A program made the position numbers and the translations under genes. A DNA stretch of 64,000 nucleotides from Takashimella koratensis (taxonomy: Eukaryota > Basidiomycota > Tremellomycetes > Trichosporonales > Tetragoniomycetaceae), in contig BCKT01000004.1 in the NCBI GenBank assembly GCA_003116875.1, positions 952,201-1,016,200 of the forward strand. Reading direction: 5' to 3'. The notes under the pieces are model-generated. The model was given only the letters and a program-made list of their open reading frames with translations. It was not told the origin of the DNA and ran no database searches. The first letter of the stretch is position 1. Each line of letters begins with the position of its first letter. This document shows positions 11,136 to 23,105 of the stretch, piece after piece.

Positions 11136-12950
11136 ATGAGCACAAGCCGCAAGACAGTCGTGGTGACAGGTACGTCTGGAGACCTCAGCTGTTTAGCCCG
11201 CGCTGGTCTTCCGTTCCTCTTTCCTCGCCTCATCGCGGAGGTCCAGCGTGCGGTACCTCCGATCGAGTGCCTGACTAACTCTGACTCTGTGCAGGCGCGA
11301 GTGGACTACTTGGCCGCGCGACGGGGGAGTACTTTGTCTCCAAGGGCGATATCGGTGAGTCCCAACTTTGATCGCGGTGTCCATCATGAAATAGGCAGAG
11401 CTGACTCATGGGCTGGGTGAAACGAACCGTAGTCGTACCTCTTGCGTTCACGAGAGCCGCTGTCGATCCCGCGTACACTAAACTTGACCTGACGGACACC
11501 GTTGCTGTCGATGGGTTCTTCCAAAACAACAAAGTTGACGGTGAGTGATTACTGCTTGGCTAATATTTGCTACTCTTCTCTCCCTTCACGCGCTTCTCCT
11601 ACCTTGTCCCCCTCGCAGCGCTGAAGACGGGTTGAATTTGTCGAGAGTGTAGTTGCTGACTGACCCATACAGCTGTTGTTCACTGTGAGCCCGCGAGGCC
11701 TATTGGGTGTCCTTCTACCAGAGCCTCTCTGCTGACCTGTTTTTGTCCACAGGCGCTGCTGAACGACGACCCGATGTCGCTGAAGCGGTAAGCCCTTTTC
11801 ATCCCAGCCCTAAGCATTCGTTGAACCATCTTTACTGACTTGCTATAGAACCCCGAGGCCGCTGAAAAGGTCAGCCAAGACCCCCTCAGCTCTGCCTTCT
11901 AATCGTCTTCGACAAACTCGTTCCCTGACCATCACAGATCAACGTCGCTGTTCCCGCGCACCTGGCTGCCCTTGCGCGAGTGCACAACTTCACCTTGATC
12001 TACATCTCTACCGACTACGTCTTCAACGGTCGCAAGTGAGCACCCATCCCCCCATCCTCCGCTCATGTCCTCCTTTATACTGTACCTCCAAAATGGTAAT
12101 TGAGCTGACGAAGACGCTAGCCCGCCGTACCAAGTTGACAGCGAGCCCGACCCGCTCCAGTCGTATGGCCGACAGAAACTTGCCGGGGAGCACGCGATCA
12201 CTGCCGAGCATGGAAAGGGCACGAACGCGGTCGTTCTCCGTGTCCCTCTCTTGTGCGTGTCATTCTCCGTTCATACGCAATAGAGACCTTGCTGGCCACC
12301 GCTTACATGTTTGTATTCTCGATCTGACCGTTTGACGAATAGGTACGGACGTACGACGTACAACGCCGAATCTGCAGTCAACGTCATTCTTGATGGTGGG
12401 TGATCCTGTACCGATCTTCCGTAACTGGTGCCGCGCAATAGCACAGAATACGACTGACGATCCCAGTTGTCAAGGACCAGTCTGGGAAGCAGTACAAAAT
12501 GGACGACTACCAGATTCGTAACCCGACAAACGTCGAGGACGTCGCCCGTGTCTTGTACGACATTGTCCGTGAGTACCTTCGTTCTCCTACCTCTCGTCTT
12601 TTCCTTTCCAAACTCACAAACGACGCTGACTCACAAACTCTCCTCTTACTGCTTCCCGAATCCTCCTCACTGTAGACCTATCCAAACCTCTCCCTCCTAT
12701 CCTACACTACCGTTCCACTGGCCCACCCATGACGAAATACGCCATGACCGAAACCATCGCGACCCACCTTGGTATCCCAATCACTCACGTCTCCCGCGAA
12801 TCCGCCAAACCAATCGTACCACCCGGTGGGACGGAACGGCCCTGGAATACCGAGTTGAGCGTGGATAGCCTCGTTGAGATTGGAGTGGATACGAGGGAAG
12901 ATGAGGAGTTTGGAGCTTGGTGGGGCGCTTACTTGAAGGAGACGAAGTAG
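11136..12950 (+). CDS. MAT2B-like NAD(P)-binding reductase
   Basis: Extended short-chain dehydrogenase of the RmlD/MAT2B group. In animals MAT2B is the regulatory subunit of methionine adenosyltransferase; a similar role here is inferred. Eleven exons: 11136-11169, 11295-11354, 11433-11540, 11673-11684, 11753-11787, 11849-11869, 11938-12035, 12121-12252, 12343-12395, 12467-12568 and 12676-12950 (309 residues). It shows the Rossmann motif TGASGLLGRA, AVVHCAAERRPDVAE, YISTDYVFNG, SYGRQKLAGE (YxxxK) and the C-terminal MTKYAM and RPWNTEL segments typical of MAT2B. Exons 4 and 6 are micro-exons of 12 and 21 nt, required to complete the VVHCAAERRPD and NPEAAEK segments. Confidence 0.9.
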
Positions 12951-13197
12951 AATTGAAAAGTCACCGAGAGAGGAGCAGGAGATGTTCAGCGATCAGAAGA
13001 TGGAAGTGAGAGTCGAGTACAGACCAGAAGGAAATGATACAGGTGCACCCCTTGATCAATAAGCTGGAATGAGAGATGTTTCGGCTCACGCCATGCTCGT
13101 GCCAACGCCAATACATGTAACATCAATCATGCGAGAGACCCCTTGCCTAGCCTAATGAACACATCTAGTCACCAGCAACCCACTCCCACGGATCCCA

Positions 13198-15804
13198 TCA
13201 AGCCTTGACTCTCCGTTTCTCCGTGACCTTTTTACTCTTGGGCACTGGGATCTGTCCATCTTGTGCGGTTTTGCTCTTCCCCACGGCCTCTCCCGTCACT
13301 TCGTCTTCCTTCTTCCCAACCTTGATTCCCTTGGCCTTGAGGAGGTGTTTCCTCTTACTCTGCTCAATGTACGCCTTATCCTCTGACGCATCAAACGCCG
13401 TTTTGGGCTCCTCCACCACCTCTCCTTCGGCATTCATCATCATCTGCGCCCCTGCCTCCTCATCATCCTCGTCCTCCTCCGCGCCCTTCTTCCCTCGCTT
13501 ACCAACCTTGAACTTGGCGACGAAGAATCCGTCCATGTTGTGTTTGTGAGGGTAATACCTCCGAGTCAACTTGACCGAAGGATCGAAGTGTTTGCCTTCA
13601 AAGGAGGTGAAACCTTCAACACCGAATTCGAGACCGGTAGGGACCAATCGGCAGTGAGGTCGTTTACGGAGAGCATAGTCGACAACGGATTCGTTCTCGT
13701 CCACGGTCACGGAGCAGGTAGAGTAGACGACGTACCCTCCCGTCGAGGAGGAGGCGTTGACCGAGTCGAGCGCGCAGAGGATGAGCTGTTTCTGCAAATG
13801 CGCGAGGAGCTGGAAGTCGCGCTCAGTCTAAAGTTGTGTCAGCAGGGGGCTCTACAATGAAACAGCAACCAGTATCTAAACAAACACCATTACCCACCTT
13901 GTTGACCTTGACGCTCGCGTCTTTGCTTATAACACCGGTTCCACTGCAGGGCGCATCCAGCAACACCCTATCGAATCCACCCATGACCTTGGGGAACTCC
14001 CTCGCGTCATAGTTGCAAACCACGACGTTTTTGCAACCCATACGATGAACGTTGGCGGTGAGTGACTTGGTTCGCTGTTTGTTCGAGTCATTGGCAAAGA
14101 CGAGACCGGTGTTTTGGAGTAGAGCAGAGATGTAGGTGGTTTTGCCGCCAGGAGCGGAAGCCATGTCAAGGACACGCTCGTTGGGCTGAGGGGCAAGGGC
14201 GATGACGGGGAGGAAGGAGGAGGCGGCCTGCAGCATGTAGTGGCCAGCGAGGTACTCGGGTGTCGCACCTAACGTGAAGGAAAGGAGGTCAGAGGGGACC
14301 ACAAGTGGAGGGGAAGGAGAGAGCGATGTTGTAATCCCGCACTTCTGGATCAGGACTTACCAATGGGTACGGGAGACTCGAACACCTGCAAGCCGACCTT
14401 GGACCACTTGCCGATCGGGTCGAGCGAGACACCCCGAGCAATGAGAGCCTGGGCCAGATCTCTTCGTCGCGTTCGAAGCGTGTTGGCTCGGATTGTGACG
14501 GGTCGGGGCGACTCGTTGCTCTCGAAGAATGCAAGAGCCTAAAAGTACCAGGTTAGAACGTGATACGATCAAGCCAACGACCATGACCACCAAGCAAGGG
14601 GATGATGAAACTTACCTCGTCAGCGGGGAAAAGCTTCATGAGCTTGTTCACGAGGAAGTGGTTGTAGCCAAAGTAGGTAGCAATGTCGTGTTCGAGCTGA
14701 ACCAAGTGGTCTGACCGAGACCTACACCAAAGAAGGAAACCCATTGTCAGCTCGGCACAGAAACCCAAATGCGAGCACCTAGCTCTCTCCCACGTCCGCA
14801 TGACTTACTTTCCCGAGACACCGCCGGCCGTCTTCTCGTCCTTGCCCATGCAGACACCGACCAACCACCTCATCCTCTGTTCTACGTCCCTCAAGCTAGT
14901 TCCAAACTCGTGCTCCTCCTCTTCCCCATCCACCGCGGGGAGAGTGTACCCTTCATCGTCCAGGTCGTCTTCAAGGTTGGTCTGGATCCCACCGTCCTCG
15001 TCCTCATCCTCGTCGTCTTCGCCCATCTCGAGGTCCCCATCGACGTCGGGAGCTTCGTCGTCGGACGCGAATGCGCTGTCGACTTCATCCTCGTCCTCGT
15101 CTTCGTCCATGTCAAACTCGTCGTCGTCCTCGTCGCCAGCACCGAACTCGAGGTCCTCGTCAGACGGAGCCTCGTCGAGATCGAACAGATGCTGGCCACT
15201 CGGTAACATCTCGTCGTCGTCGTCTCCAGCCTACGCCACGTCAGCCAGGCTCATAACTCTTCTAGATACGTGACGACAGAGACGGCCAGACTCACCTCGT
15301 CGTCCTCAGCTTCGGAATCTGTGAACACGAGCTCCTTGGCTGGCCCACGCTAATGAAGTATCAGTATCCAGCCTCTCACCCAATACCACTGTGACCCAGC
15401 TGACCTCGATCTCCTCGGCGACCTTCTTCCTCTTTGTCTTGACGACCGGCTCGTCCTCGTCGTCCGAGTACTCCCTATACCAATCAGCCGCAAATCGTTG
15501 ACCCAACCTTCTATCCCACTTACCCAGGTGCCAATACGTCGTCGTCATCGCTATCCTCATCAATCTTGTCCACAGCCTTGACCCTCGGCTTGACGGCTTT
15601 GACTCTACGTACGCTCGCCGCGCCCCCTGCCGCCGCCTTGGCCTTGAACGGCCGGCCCGCTTCGGTACGCGAAGGCGCAGTCTTCTTCTTTCCGCCCGCG
15701 CTGCCGCCCGCGCCGCCGCCAGACCGAGGCTTGCGCAACTTGTCGAGGTCCGAGCCGGGAAGGGGCCTCGGGTCGGCTTGCTTGTTCTTTGATTTACGGC
15801 CCAT
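13198..15804 (-). CDS. NOP2: Nop2/NSUN1-type 25S rRNA cytosine-C5 methyltransferase
   Basis: Nucleolar S-adenosylmethionine-dependent enzyme that methylates large-subunit rRNA and is needed for 60S maturation. Exons on the minus strand: 15804-15524, 15474-15405, 15349-15296, 15230-14809, 14721-14616, 14538-14361, 14268-13898 and 13827-13198 (703 residues). The N-terminus is basic (MGRKSKNK), followed by long Asp/Glu runs. The catalytic domain starts near residue 250. It carries the SAM motif [12 protein letters not shown], motif IV with a cysteine ([10 protein letters not shown]), and motif VI with the nucleophile cysteine (YSTCSV). [27 protein letters not shown] and a Lys-rich tail match Nop2. 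Divergent from ARP8, with 284 bp between starts. Confidence 0.95.
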
Positions 15805-16088
15805 AGTGTAAGGTAGGTACGTTGTGGGTGGAGTGTAGGGAGGAACTGAAGACTGGAGACTGGTTTCTGAAATCTGAATTCTGAAATCTGAAAACAAAAA
15901 ATTCAGCCCGGTGGAGGGCGACCACTGAGACCGTCAAAGAATGACGTGTGCTTGTTATCCTGTCAGCCACGTGGATCCAGGCACCTCCTTCGCCGGTATC
16001 ACTCGCTATTCCAGTCCTCCCTTGACTGACGTTTCCCAACTGGCGTTCTCCGTTCACCGCTACTCACCTCCAACCATACCCCGCCAGG

Positions 16089-19000
16089 ATGGACCCCATG
16101 CGAGCCTCGTCGCCCGTCGAAGAGCCCACGGCGTCCATTGACGCCGCCCTTGGCGCGTTGGTCGGTGATGCGCCTCCTGCTTCGTCTGATCTGTTGACTA
16201 CTACACCTCTCGAAATGCCTCCGCAGGCTGGGCCGTCGTCCACTCCAGCGCCGGCCCCGCGTCGGGCCCATCGCAAGACACGGGTAAGTATTCTAGCCTC
16301 TGCTCGCCTCGCTTTCTAATACCTCCACCCGCGTGTATCATCAGCTTGTGATCGATTCACCCATGTGAAGAGAGCGCTGACGTTATTCGCTCGTGTAGCC
16401 CAAGGCCGAAGGTATCATCTCCTACACCACGGCCTTTGTTCCCGGTCTGTAAGTGGAACCTAACCGCAAATATTTGGGAAATGGAGTTGACAGGTCTTCA
16501 GATACAATATTAAGCACCCCGCGGGAGATTTCGGAGTCAAAGAGAACAATATCGATATTTTCAGATCTCAGAGCCAAGCGCGAGCGAAGAAGGAAAAGGC
16601 AGAAGTAGATGCTGAGCGAGAACGACTGGCAGCTGAGGGCGACCCTCCGGCAGAGGTAGGCTCCTACCTTTTCTCACCTGAACTAGCAACCCTAGCTCTC
16701 TATTCCTAATTGTGCTGATCTCATTCCTCATTTAGGTCAACCCATTAAACAACATCCTCATCATCCATCCGGGCTCTCGGAACCTCCGAATAGGCCGAGC
16801 CTCTGATTTCTACCCTCACGAGATCCCGAACTGTATCGCACGGCAGGTGGACATTCCGAATCGAGGTACTGACCCGCCTGTACCTGGGAGCCGGGCGAAG
16901 CGAGTCGCGGAGGAGCATGAACCCGTAACGACCACGGCGAAGCGGTCAAGGACGAATGGGAATGGTCGAGGTCGACATGATGATGACGAGGACGATTGGG
17001 AGGATCCGGTGGGTCTCACGCGTGCAACCCGTATCGACCAATAACTGACATCTTCGGTTGACTGCCTGTGGGTCTGTGGGTATAGGTCGATACGAAGATT
17101 GGGTACCTCCGAGAGTACCTCCGAAACAGGTTGAGGCAAGAACGACTCACCACGGACTACAAAGAAGGAGCCCGAGTGAGCGCTGCCAATTCTCGCGCCA
17201 AGGCGGAATCTATACCGGAGCATAACGATCCATATCGCTTTGATTGGACTGAGACGCAAGATCAGCCCTTCATCGTTGGGAGAGATGTGAGTGAACCATT
17301 AGGCCCCGTCTCAAGAATAGAGTAATACATGGTGCGAAGGCTGATGAGATCAGGCTCTGAGGTTGCCGGAAACGTCAAAGTATCGCGTCCGGTACCCGAT
17401 TCTTCGACGAGGCTTGAACACAAGAGACTGGAACTCGTCACAGACTTTGTTGGACGATATCACGGTAATCTTGACAGAGTCGCTCCGAACCGAGCTGGAC
17501 ATATTGCCCAAGGATTACAAGGTGGGGCGATAGTTATACTGATCTATTCGAAGACATAGCTGACGCCTGTCCATCAGAATTACTCGGTTGTCTTCATCGT
17601 TCCTGACCACGGAGATCGCGTTTACGTCCAAGAGATGTCACACCTTCTCCTCAATGTGATGGAGTTCAAGGAGATTGCCGTACACCAGGTGAGTGCTTTG
17701 GCGAGAGGTCGAGGATTTGAGCACTGACTGATTGGGTGCTTTAGGAAGCGTACTGTGCCATTTTCAGCGCAGCGATGTCCACTGCTTGCGTTGTAGACAT
17801 CGGAGCGCAACAGACGTCGGTGACCTGTGTCGAAGATGGTGTCGTCAATGCGGATACTCGGTGAGTCGCGGTTTGATAGGGTCATTGCCAGATGTTTACT
17901 CACTCATTGACAAGGATAAATCTTTCGTACGGAGGAGACGATGTCACACAGGCATTGGTGACTCTCCTGGAACGATCGTCGTTCCCATATCGAGACCTGG
18001 ACTTGTCCCGCTCACAGGACTGGTTGATGATGGACAACTTGAAGATCAAGATCTGCACGCTTGAGGAGGTAAGCTTACATCATGCATATTAGAAGGCGAT
18101 TCTTTTGCTTACACTCGGCAGCACATGGTGGCTAGCACGCCATGGGACTTTTACGTCCTTCGATCGCAGGGTTTAACATTGAAATACAACCTACGCACGT
18201 ACGATGAGAACATTCTCGCCCCATTGTGCTTCTTTGATACCCGTTTAGTAGGTTCGGATCCATGCGCGACAGGGACGTGGTGAGCTGATGCTGAGATTTC
18301 TCTTAGATCGACTTTGAAGAGAAGAAAGGTGAAGGATCGTTTAAGTTCCGGAACCAGTCCAAGAGTGTGACAGACACCATCAAATCGCATTACAGCCAGG
18401 CCGTGAGTGCTTTCTACTGCTTGCCTTGTCTCAACGAAATACTCTGGAGAAGTAATGTATGTGGTACTAACTATTTTCCCTATAGACCGCCGCGATGAAA
18501 TCGTGCACGATGCAGTGGACCGTTGCGAAACCTGATCAAGATGGGGTAGCGACGACCGAGCCCGCAGTCGTAATTGATGACGCCGCGTCCGACGTCACTA
18601 GCGTTGCTGGAACAGTCAAGCCCGAAGCGCGCAACGGGTCTGTCAAACCTGCTGGAGCCGCTGCTGCCTCGACATCCGCTGAGAACGGCAATCTCACTAC
18701 ACCGAGTGCCTCGGCTGCTCCCACACCTCTTGCGGTACCTGGACCGAACGCGGTATCCACTGCTTCCACACCGGCGCCGGAAGGTCCCCCTGCAGACTCC
18801 ACAACAGCGACAGGTGGAGGTGCGGGCGCAGGAGCGGTGGCTAGCCAAGACGACCAGCCGGCTTTCCATGATTACGACGTGATCGATGAAGCGTCGCATA
18901 CCCCGCTAGATGGCGCGATCACGGCTTCGATCGCTTCAGTGGGTACAGAGAATAAGGTGAAATCGGCAGCGTCGTCGATCCTTCTCATTGGCGGTGGGTC

Positions 19001-19346
19001 GGCTCTAAAGGGTCTTGGACCATTTATTGCGGATCGGTGAGTCGAAGACGCCTCTTTCCTGTCTGGACAAATCCTCTCCATATCGGTGTTGATCTTCCTC
19101 TGTCTTTCTGCAACTTTCTGCTGATACTCGACTCCCAGCCTGCCACCTTTGCTCCGAGCCAAGGGATTCCCAATCCAAGACGTCCAGATTGTTCCACCCC
19201 CACGCGGACTGAACCCGCGCTTCGTATCGTGGAAAGGCGCGAGCGTGATGTGTCATCTCGAGTCGTTGGCGGATATGTGGATTAGGCGAGACGAGTATGA
19301 GGAAATTGGAGCGAGAGCGTTGAAAGATCGGTGTTTGTTCCTGTAG
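16089..19346 (+). CDS. ARP8: Actin-related protein 8, INO80 complex subunit
   Basis: Nuclear actin-related protein that helps the INO80 remodeller engage nucleosomes. Thirteen exons: 16089-16283, 16399-16448, 16502-16655, 16736-17008, 17086-17286, 17354-17521, 17578-17688, 17745-17860, 17915-18068, 18122-18247, 18307-18402, 18486-19036 and 19139-19346 (800 residues). Actin-fold features include ILIIHPGSRNLRIGRASDFYP, VVDIGAQQTSVTCVEDG, the GGDD segment, and ILLIGGGSALKGLGPFI. YRVRYPI and the DDIT...DYK helix before the core match Arp8 rather than Arp4 or Arp5. An Ala/Thr/Pro-rich low-complexity insert of about 110 residues (roughly 18540-18860) lies between the core and the last actin motifs. 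The start follows a CAGG context in the promoter shared with NOP2. Confidence 0.93.
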
Positions 19347-19580
19347 AGGAAGTGTCGGGGTTGAGGCAAGGCAAAGAAAATGAGGAAGCGGTGAAGCGCG
19401 AGAATAGGAGCAAGCGCCTCGGAGAAAGTTCGAGATGTCGATTGGGTGTGCATGATGGTATGTGTCGTCAAGTAACAAGATTCAAATGCATTGAGGCAAT
19501 GTCGATATGTCATGGTGCAGGGGCGTACAAGTCTCAAGAGAACCAAGATGAACAAATGATTTGATTTGAATGGGTAGCAA

Positions 19581-21125
19581 TCAGACTCTTGCCTTCTTGG
19601 ACGACTTTTCCTCTTCATCGTCTTCTTCACTCCTCTCCGCCCCTGCGCGCTCGACCTCGATCATCTGACCATTAAACCAGCCTTTATCGTAGATCTCAAC
19701 TGCCCTTGCTGCAGCCGCCTCATTTGCGAATTCAATCTTGGCATAGGGAATCCGGACTTCGACGGAGACGATGGTTGCGAGTGAAGCAAAGGCCTTGCGG
19801 AGATCGGTGGATGTGGTGGAGCTGGGGAGGTTGCCGACGTAGATTTGCCGGTTCGGGTGGTATGGCCTCACCGGAGTGGGTAGGGTGGAGGAGGATGAAG
19901 AGGGGATGGGGACAGGGAGGGAGCGCAGAGTGGGTAGGAAGGTGCGGTCAGAGGTCGAGTAGGGGGTGGTAGGTGTAGATGTAGGGCCGGACGGGTGTGG
20001 GGAGGTGGTGGAAGATGTTTTGGGTTTGGGAGGGAGAGAGTGAGACGGTGGAGTAGATGAAGACGGTGGAGTGGGTAGATTTGGGTGAAGAGGGTGACGT
20101 GGGAGAGAGGAAGGTAGGGGCGAGGGAAGTGTTGGAGTGTGGGATGAGATAGGAAGGAGAGGGACAGGAAGGGTATGGGTATGGGTGTGAGAAGGGGTAG
20201 ATGATTGCGTCAATGAGTGAAGGGGGTCTGTCCGTACTGTTGGTCGAGGCGGGAGGGATGTGAGAGCGGAGAGCGGTCTGGAAGCTGTGGGCGCCGAGTC
20301 GAGTGTTGGTATCGAGGATGGCGACGGTGACGATTCCTGGCTAGTAGCTGGGAAACCTATCCGGATCGGCGCTTGGGGGAGCGTCGGGCGAGAGGGGAGG
20401 ATAGTAGGGTCGGTAGTCGCTTCGGTCCGGGCGAGTCGGGCATCGAGGGCGGTATGAGTCGGGGGTGTAGATGCTTTGGGGGAGTGAGGGAGACTCGGGG
20501 TTGCCGGGTCGGAAGGGCGGCCAGGGAGGTCAGGACGATTGGGACGGTCCGGGAGCGGGTGTGCAAGAGAGGGCCGAGGAGGTAAATTGATACTTGAGTG
20601 ACGCGTAGTTGTGGTGGCCGTTGTAGTCGTAGAGGTAAGAGTGGTGGTAGTTGTGATAGGAGTAGGAGGAAGAGTATGCGGCGGAACAGGGAGCGATAAC
20701 GGGAGAGTTGAAGATTGAAGCGGGTGAGGAGGGTGAGGGAGGTTGTGGGAATGAGTTGGGTGAGTGTGGTGTGGATGATGTGGATGGGGTGGAAGATGAG
20801 AGTGGTGGGACGAGTGAGAGGGCAGAGGATGATGATGAGGTGATGATGAAGATGGAGGAGGTGAAGGAGATGGGGAAATCGAAGTGAGTGGTTTAGCAGA
20901 AACCCGAGGTGTCGGGGCTGGCGTAGACAAAGTCGACGAAGTAGTGGTGAGGTCTGGCGTATGCGCTTGGGGCAAGAGATGGTCAAGATGAAGTTGAGTG
21001 TTGGGGGATAGTGACCCGATAAAGTGTTGAGGCTGAGTTTGAGATTGAGATTGAGGTTGGGATGGGATCGAGGAAGAGGCGACAGGGACGAGTCGGTGTC
21101 CGATCTTGAGCTGGAACGAGGTCAT
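19581..21125 (-). CDS. RRM protein with long Pro/Ser/Thr/His-rich N-terminus
   Basis: Single-exon gene of 514 residues. About 420 residues are low-complexity (Pro, Ser, Thr, His) with many short repeats such as HPHHPHHTHP. One RNA recognition motif lies at the C-terminus: RNP2 IYVGNLP, helix DLRKAFASL, RNP1-like AKIEFANEAAA, then GQMIEVERA, ending in an acidic-basic tail (EEDDEEEKSSKKARV). The disordered arm plus one RRM suggests an RNA-binding protein prone to condensate formation; no specific orthologue was recognised. It converges on ARP8 (234 bp between stops) and diverges from RCF1. Lack of introns is unusual here. Confidence 0.75.
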   Translation of the reverse strand: MTSFQLKIGHRLVPVASSSIPSQPQSQSQTQPQHFIGSLSPNTQLHLDHLLPQAHTPDLTTTSSTLSTPAPTPRVSAKPLTSISPSPSPPPSSSSPHHHPLPSHSSHHSHLPPHPHHPHHTHPTHSHNLPHPPHPLQSSTLPLSLPVPPHTLPPTPITTTTTLTSTTTTATTTTRHSSINLPPRPSLAHPLPDRPNRPDLPGRPSDPATPSLPHSPKASTPPTHTALDARLARTEATTDPTILPSRPTLPQAPIRIGFPATSQESSPSPSSIPTLDSAPTASRPLSALTSLPPRPTVRTDPLHSLTQSSTPSHTHTHTLPVPLLPISSHTPTLPSPLPSSLPRHPLHPNLPTPPSSSTPPSHSLPPKPKTSSTTSPHPSGPTSTPTTPYSTSDRTFLPTLRSLPVPIPSSSSSTLPTPVRPYHPNRQIYVGNLPSSTTSTDLRKAFASLATIVSVEVRIPYAKIEFANEAAAARAVEIYDKGWFNGQMIEVERAGAERSEEDDEEEKSSKKARV

Positions 21126-21572
21126 TGTGAATCAAAGAGGATCAGGCGGACACGGTGGACAGGGCAGACAAGACGGACGCGGTCCGGGTCGAGTGAGTTC
21201 TCGAGGCGAGATTGAGTGGTACGTGTCTGTTCTGGGTTGTGTGAATAGGTATACTGAAATCTCTACAAGGTTGGATTCATCGACGCAAGGGATAGAGACA
21301 ATGGGCAAGAGACAAGAATCGACGAACAGACGGGAACAGGATCTGACATGGTTCGGGATGCTATCCTCAGTTCCCTTTGTGCTACCCATTTTACCCACCG
21401 AAGTCCCTACTCCGATGCCCCTCGGCCAAAAACTGGCTCGATCCCGGCGGGCATAGGCGTCTCCATCTCTCGTCATCTCCCCCTTCATCTCCGCCCATCT
21501 CTCTCTCCTGCTCTCACCTCATCTACCAGGTCCCCTGTCTGCCCCACGCTCGCTCTCGCCCAATCGAACACC
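21126..21572. promoter_or_regulatory. Divergent promoter, RRM gene / RCF1
   Basis: A 447-bp interval between divergent starts, with a CT-rich leader just before RCF1 (about 21470-21570). No specific site was identified. Confidence 0.45.
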
Positions 21573-22623
21573 ATGACCACACCAATCAAGTCCGACGTCG
21601 ACCCATCGCAGATGACCTACTGGCGACACGGCTGGGAAAAATGCAAGCAGCAGCCTCTGGTCCCCATCGGTAAGTCTCGCCTCTCTCTTGCGGCTCTCAG
21701 GCAACAGCATGAATGGTGACCGATCGACCGTGTCGTGCGACATCCTCCTGTGTTCCTCCCTTACCCTCCCCTCCTCCCATTACCCGATAGACACTGCCTA
21801 TGGGCTTTGTGCACTTGGCTTCACTGTTGGACGACGTTCTGACTTGACTAGGTGCCGCCGCTACAACTGTTGCCTTGCTTGGTGCGACGGCGAGCTTGCG
21901 ATCAGGGAACCGGCGGTCATTCCAACACTTTCTCCGTGCTCGAGTCGTGTAAGTGTGATTTGATCTCATCCCTGTATCATGTCCAAGGATCTCCTTTGCC
22001 TTTGTCTGTCGATCTCCACGGGAAACAGTCGCCGCTCCTGTTCACCGAGGATCCTTACAGGCTTGGGAGAGGTAGAGATTTACGTTTGAAGCTGACAATT
22101 CACTCAGTGCACAAGGTGTGACGGTCGTCGCCATGGTCGTGGGTGCTTTTGCACTTACCAACAAGCCAGCCAATGCGAAAGCGGCTCGTGACCGTGCTAT
22201 CCGAGGTCAGTCCTGTCTCTTGCTCTTGTCTGTTGTTTCTCATCTCTTGTTATGCGGCCACTTCCCTTCGACTTTCCATTCTCGCTCGATCGACTTGTTG
22301 AGATGAAACTGATCGATTCTTGATTCTTCGCGCATGATGCAGGCCAATTACCCCCCGACGAGCCCGAACAACAATCTATCCGCGTGGCCTTGCAGACCGA
22401 CGCACCTCCTGTCGCCGCTGCCACCTCCTCTACCTCGCCCACCGCCGCCGCCACCGCGACGACCAGCAGCACAGACCCGGCTCAGGTTCGGGTACAGGAT
22501 AGTTACCCGTCTCGAGAGAAAGTCAAGGCGTCGGAATTCACGAAACGGTTGCGTGAGGCGGAGAGGTTGCAGAAGGAGGATGACGCGGCGGCGGCTGCCG
22601 CGGCGGCGACGAAGCGGAAGTGA
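21573..22623 (+). CDS. RCF1: Respiratory supercomplex factor 1 (HIG1 domain)
   Basis: Inner mitochondrial membrane protein that supports cytochrome c oxidase and III-IV supercomplex assembly. Exons 21573-21669, 21852-21948, 22108-22205 and 22343-22623 (190 residues). The HIG1 domain covers residues ~20-105: WEKCKQQPLVPIGAAATTVALL, where the first membrane segment begins, then LRSGNRRSFQHFLRARVVAQG, and VVAMVVGAFAL as the second segment. The C-terminal ~90 residues are soluble, Ala/Thr-rich, ending in a charged helix (EFTKRLREAERLQKEDD). The size and HIG1 pattern fit fungal Rcf1. Introns occupy equivalent places around the membrane segments. Confidence 0.9.
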
Positions 22624-23105
22624 AGCCTGAGCAGAAGTGGAGTGATGCAGAGGTCAGGTTAGTTGGGAACGGGACGTGTATGAGGAGTGCGGAAGGGAAC
22701 GATAGGTGTTTCCGAGTCGGGTGCTGGAGATCGATCAGGACAAGTGTAACAACAGTAGATGGCGAATAGCGTTCAAGCGGGAGGCAAGAAGTCCCATATG
22801 ACCCCGTGACAAAAGTTCATCACACCATATGCATGCAACATCACCTTTCCCTCTACCCGCCTACGGTCTACACAGACTGATACTAACTTCTCTTCATCGT
22901 CTACCCAGCCCGTAAAACGCATTGCCATTAATGTGCTCTTGACAGGTCCAAGATCGATGACCCGAGCCGGGAACCACGAGGTGTTTCATATTCCGTCATT
23001 GCCGATCTCAAAATTCGGTCGACCTCGACCACTTTCTGACCTTGTCGTCTGACCAGTTACAACTTTGCCCTTCTCGTCTTCACTCTACCTCAGATTACAG
23101 ATACC
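22624..23105. other. RCF1 3' region and DTD1 promoter
   Basis: About 480 bp between two genes on the same strand. No extra ORF, repeat or RNA gene was recognised. Confidence 0.45.
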
